The notes under the pieces are model-generated. The model was given only the letters and a program-made list of their open reading frames with translations, did not search any database and was not told the DNA's origin. A stretch of 5,530 nucleotides of DNA from an uncultured Lachnospiraceae bacterium (GTDB lineage: Bacteria; Bacillota; Clostridia; Lachnospirales; Lachnospiraceae), in NCBI GenBank assembly GCA_947305345.1, contig CAMZDH010000050.1, positions 1 through 5,530 of the forward strand, given 5' to 3'. Shown one piece after another: positions 4,055-5,530 of the stretch (the first letter of the stretch is position 1; the number at the start of each line of letters is the position of its first letter). Position numbers and translations under genes: made by a program.

Positions 4055-5530
4055 ATGAAAAAAGTATTGGCACTGCTTCTGGCAGCGGTTCTGGTCTTCG
4101 CACTGGCGGCCTGCAAGAACCCGAATCCGGGTCCGGCAACCGATGACACGACCAAAGCGGGCAGCGAGCTTGCGGGCACCTATGACATCGTCGTCTGGGT
4201 GGCGGACAACATCGTTGAACTGACCAAGAAGCAGATCAATGACTTCAATGAGAAGAACGAAGACGGCATCAAGTTCAACGCCACCGTCGAGCCTGTCGGC
4301 GAAGGCGACGCGGCAACGAACATGATCACGGACGTCACGGCCGGCGGCGACATCTTCTGCTTCGCGCAGGACCAGTTCGCGCGTCTTGTCAATGCGGGCG
4401 CATTGGCGAAGCTCGGCCAGGCCGCGCAGAATACCGTTCAGGAAGCCAACGACGCGGACGCGGTCGCGGCAGCGACGAGCGGCAGCGAAATGTATGCGTA
4501 TCCTTTGACGGCTGACAACGGCTATTTCATGTATTATGACAAGTCCGTCATCTCTGACGACATCGTCGACAGCCTCGAAGACCTGATCGCGGCCTGCGAA
4601 GACGCGAACAAGTACTTCTCGATGGAACTCGGCACCTCTGCATGGTACCTTGCGTCCTTCTTCTTCGGCACGGGCTGCGTGTCCGAATGGGTGACCGATG
4701 ACGACGGCAACTTCAAGAGCATCAACGACACCTTCAATTCCGCGAACGGCCTCATCGCCGCGAAGGGCATGAAGAAGCTCCTGGATTCCCCGATCCACAA
4801 CAGCGCTTCCGACGGTTCCGGATTTGCGAACAACTCCGCAGTCCTGGTTTCCGGCACGTGGGCTTATGAGACCGTCAAGGCCACGCTCGGCGACAACATG
4901 GGCGTCGCCGATCTGCCTTCCTTCACCGTCGACGGCAAGGAATACCACATGGGCTCTTACATGGGCTTCAAGCTTCTCGGCGTCAAGCCGCAGAAGGATG
5001 CGGTCAGAGCCGCTGCGATCCACAAACTCGCGCAGTACCTGACGAGCGAAGAAGGTCAGCTGGAGCGCTTCCAGGCAGTTTCCTGGGGCCCGTCCAACCT
5101 GAAGGCGCAGGAGAATGAGGAAGTCAAGGCGAACCCGGCGCTCACGGCTGTTGCGCAGCAGAAGAAATACGCGGTGCCGCAGGGCCAGATCCACGGTTCC
5201 TGGTGGGATATCGCGAAGGTCATCGGCGACGACGTCAAGGCGGCGACGGACGACGCAGGTCTTCAGGCAGCGCTTGACACCTACCGCGCGAAGATCGACG
5301 CATTGTTCGCGATGGACACCTCCGGCTACATGCTCGTCGGTGCCTGGAACGGCTGGAACAATGCGGACGACGCGATCCGCATGCAGAAGGACGGCGACGT
5401 TTACACGCTGACGATCTCGGTCGAGCAGTCCGATTACATGGGCGGCCGTATCGTGAACCCCGGCAACTGGGATAACGATAAGGGCGCAGCGCAGGTCACG
5501 ACCGGCAAGGACCTCCTGGCGGAAATCTCC
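4055..5530 (+). CDS. ABC transporter solute-binding lipoprotein (maltose/oligosaccharide type) with C-terminal carbohydrate-binding-like module; 3' end outside window
   Basis: An open frame of 492 codons runs from ATG 4055 to the window edge without a stop. It encodes an extracytoplasmic sugar-binding lipoprotein that would deliver its ligand to an ABC permease. Residues 1-20 are a lipoprotein signal with lipobox LAAC and lipidated C20, then a short Pro/Asp/Thr linker. Residues about 42-417 look like a family 1 (MalE-type) binding protein: the first strand YDIVVWV (43-49), GGDIFCFAQDQF (97-108), YAYPLTADNGYFMYYDKS (147-164), AVLVSGTWAYETV (262-274), and the late FLAQYLTSEEGQ-like segment (about 325-335). 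Exposed tryptophans W269, W344, W383 and W384 fit sugar stacking. From about residue 424 a second module begins, YMLVGAWNGWN (425-435) followed by MQKDGDVYTLTISV (443-456), resembling CBM48/SusE-like starch-binding beta domains. Binding proteins of this class usually end near 400-430 residues, so the extension is unusual. Permease genes are expected downstream. Maltodextrin as ligand is inferred from the neighbouring GH13 gene. Confidence 0.9.
   Translation, partial: MKKVLALLLAAVLVFALAACKNPNPGPATDDTTKAGSELAGTYDIVVWVADNIVELTKKQINDFNEKNEDGIKFNATVEPVGEGDAATNMITDVTAGGDIFCFAQDQFARLVNAGALAKLGQAAQNTVQEANDADAVAAATSGSEMYAYPLTADNGYFMYYDKSVISDDIVDSLEDLIAACEDANKYFSMELGTSAWYLASFFFGTGCVSEWVTDDDGNFKSINDTFNSANGLIAAKGMKKLLDSPIHNSASDGSGFANNSAVLVSGTWAYETVKATLGDNMGVADLPSFTVDGKEYHMGSYMGFKLLGVKPQKDAVRAAAIHKLAQYLTSEEGQLERFQAVSWGPSNLKAQENEEVKANPALTAVAQQKKYAVPQGQIHGSWWDIAKVIGDDVKAATDDAGLQAALDTYRAKIDALFAMDTSGYMLVGAWNGWNNADDAIRMQKDGDVYTLTISVEQSDYMGGRIVNPGNWDNDKGAAQVTTGKDLLAEIS

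Noticed and set aside
4019..5194. A 391-codon open frame on the minus strand opposite the solute-binding protein gene
   Set aside because: Its translation is rich in Arg, Val and Asp with no recognisable domain, signal or ribosome binding site. It mirrors the G/C-rich third positions of the clearly real plus-strand gene, which suppress stops on the other strand.

Overview
The window reads as chromosomal DNA of a Gram-positive-type bacterium, most likely an uncultured, G+C-rich member of the Bacillota (Firmicutes). The grounds are a ComF-type gene, a YitT/DUF2179 membrane protein, two secreted lipoproteins (an alpha-amylase-family hydrolase and a solute-binding protein) with no outer-membrane components, AGGAGG-type ribosome binding sites, and standard-code TGA stops. 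Coding DNA is visibly G+C-rich with G/C-rich third codon positions. The two promoter-bearing gaps are A+T-rich. No mobile element, CRISPR array, tRNA or rRNA was seen.

Layout. Bases 1-252 (+) hold the 3' end of a comF-like phosphoribosyltransferase gene. It runs tail to tail into a YitT-family membrane protein gene (243-1202, -), with a 10-bp overlap of the coding ends. Upstream of that gene on the same strand, after a short gap with a small hairpin, lies a GH13 alpha-amylase-family lipoprotein gene (1272-2930, -). A compact divergent promoter region follows (about 2937-3065). In it the -35 hexamers of the leftward and rightward promoters share the same six bases or so. Rightward come an unrecognised membrane protein with three predicted membrane helices and an exposed C-terminal domain (3066-3905, +), a second A+T-rich gap with a promoter and a leader hairpin, and a solute-binding lipoprotein (4055 to beyond the window, +). 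Just before the window ends, the solute-binding protein continues into what looks like a carbohydrate-binding module.

How the genes fit together. The GH13 lipoprotein and the binding lipoprotein suggest a surface system for alpha-glucans. The hydrolase would cut starch or maltodextrin outside the membrane, and the binding protein would deliver oligosaccharides to an ABC permease that should be encoded just past the right edge. The membrane protein between them is the least understood part. Its exposed domain has the strand-helix-strand start and the Asp-hydrophobic segment also seen in its solute-binding neighbour, so it may be a reduced, membrane-tethered relative of a binding protein. The comF and yitT-like genes look unrelated to glycan use.
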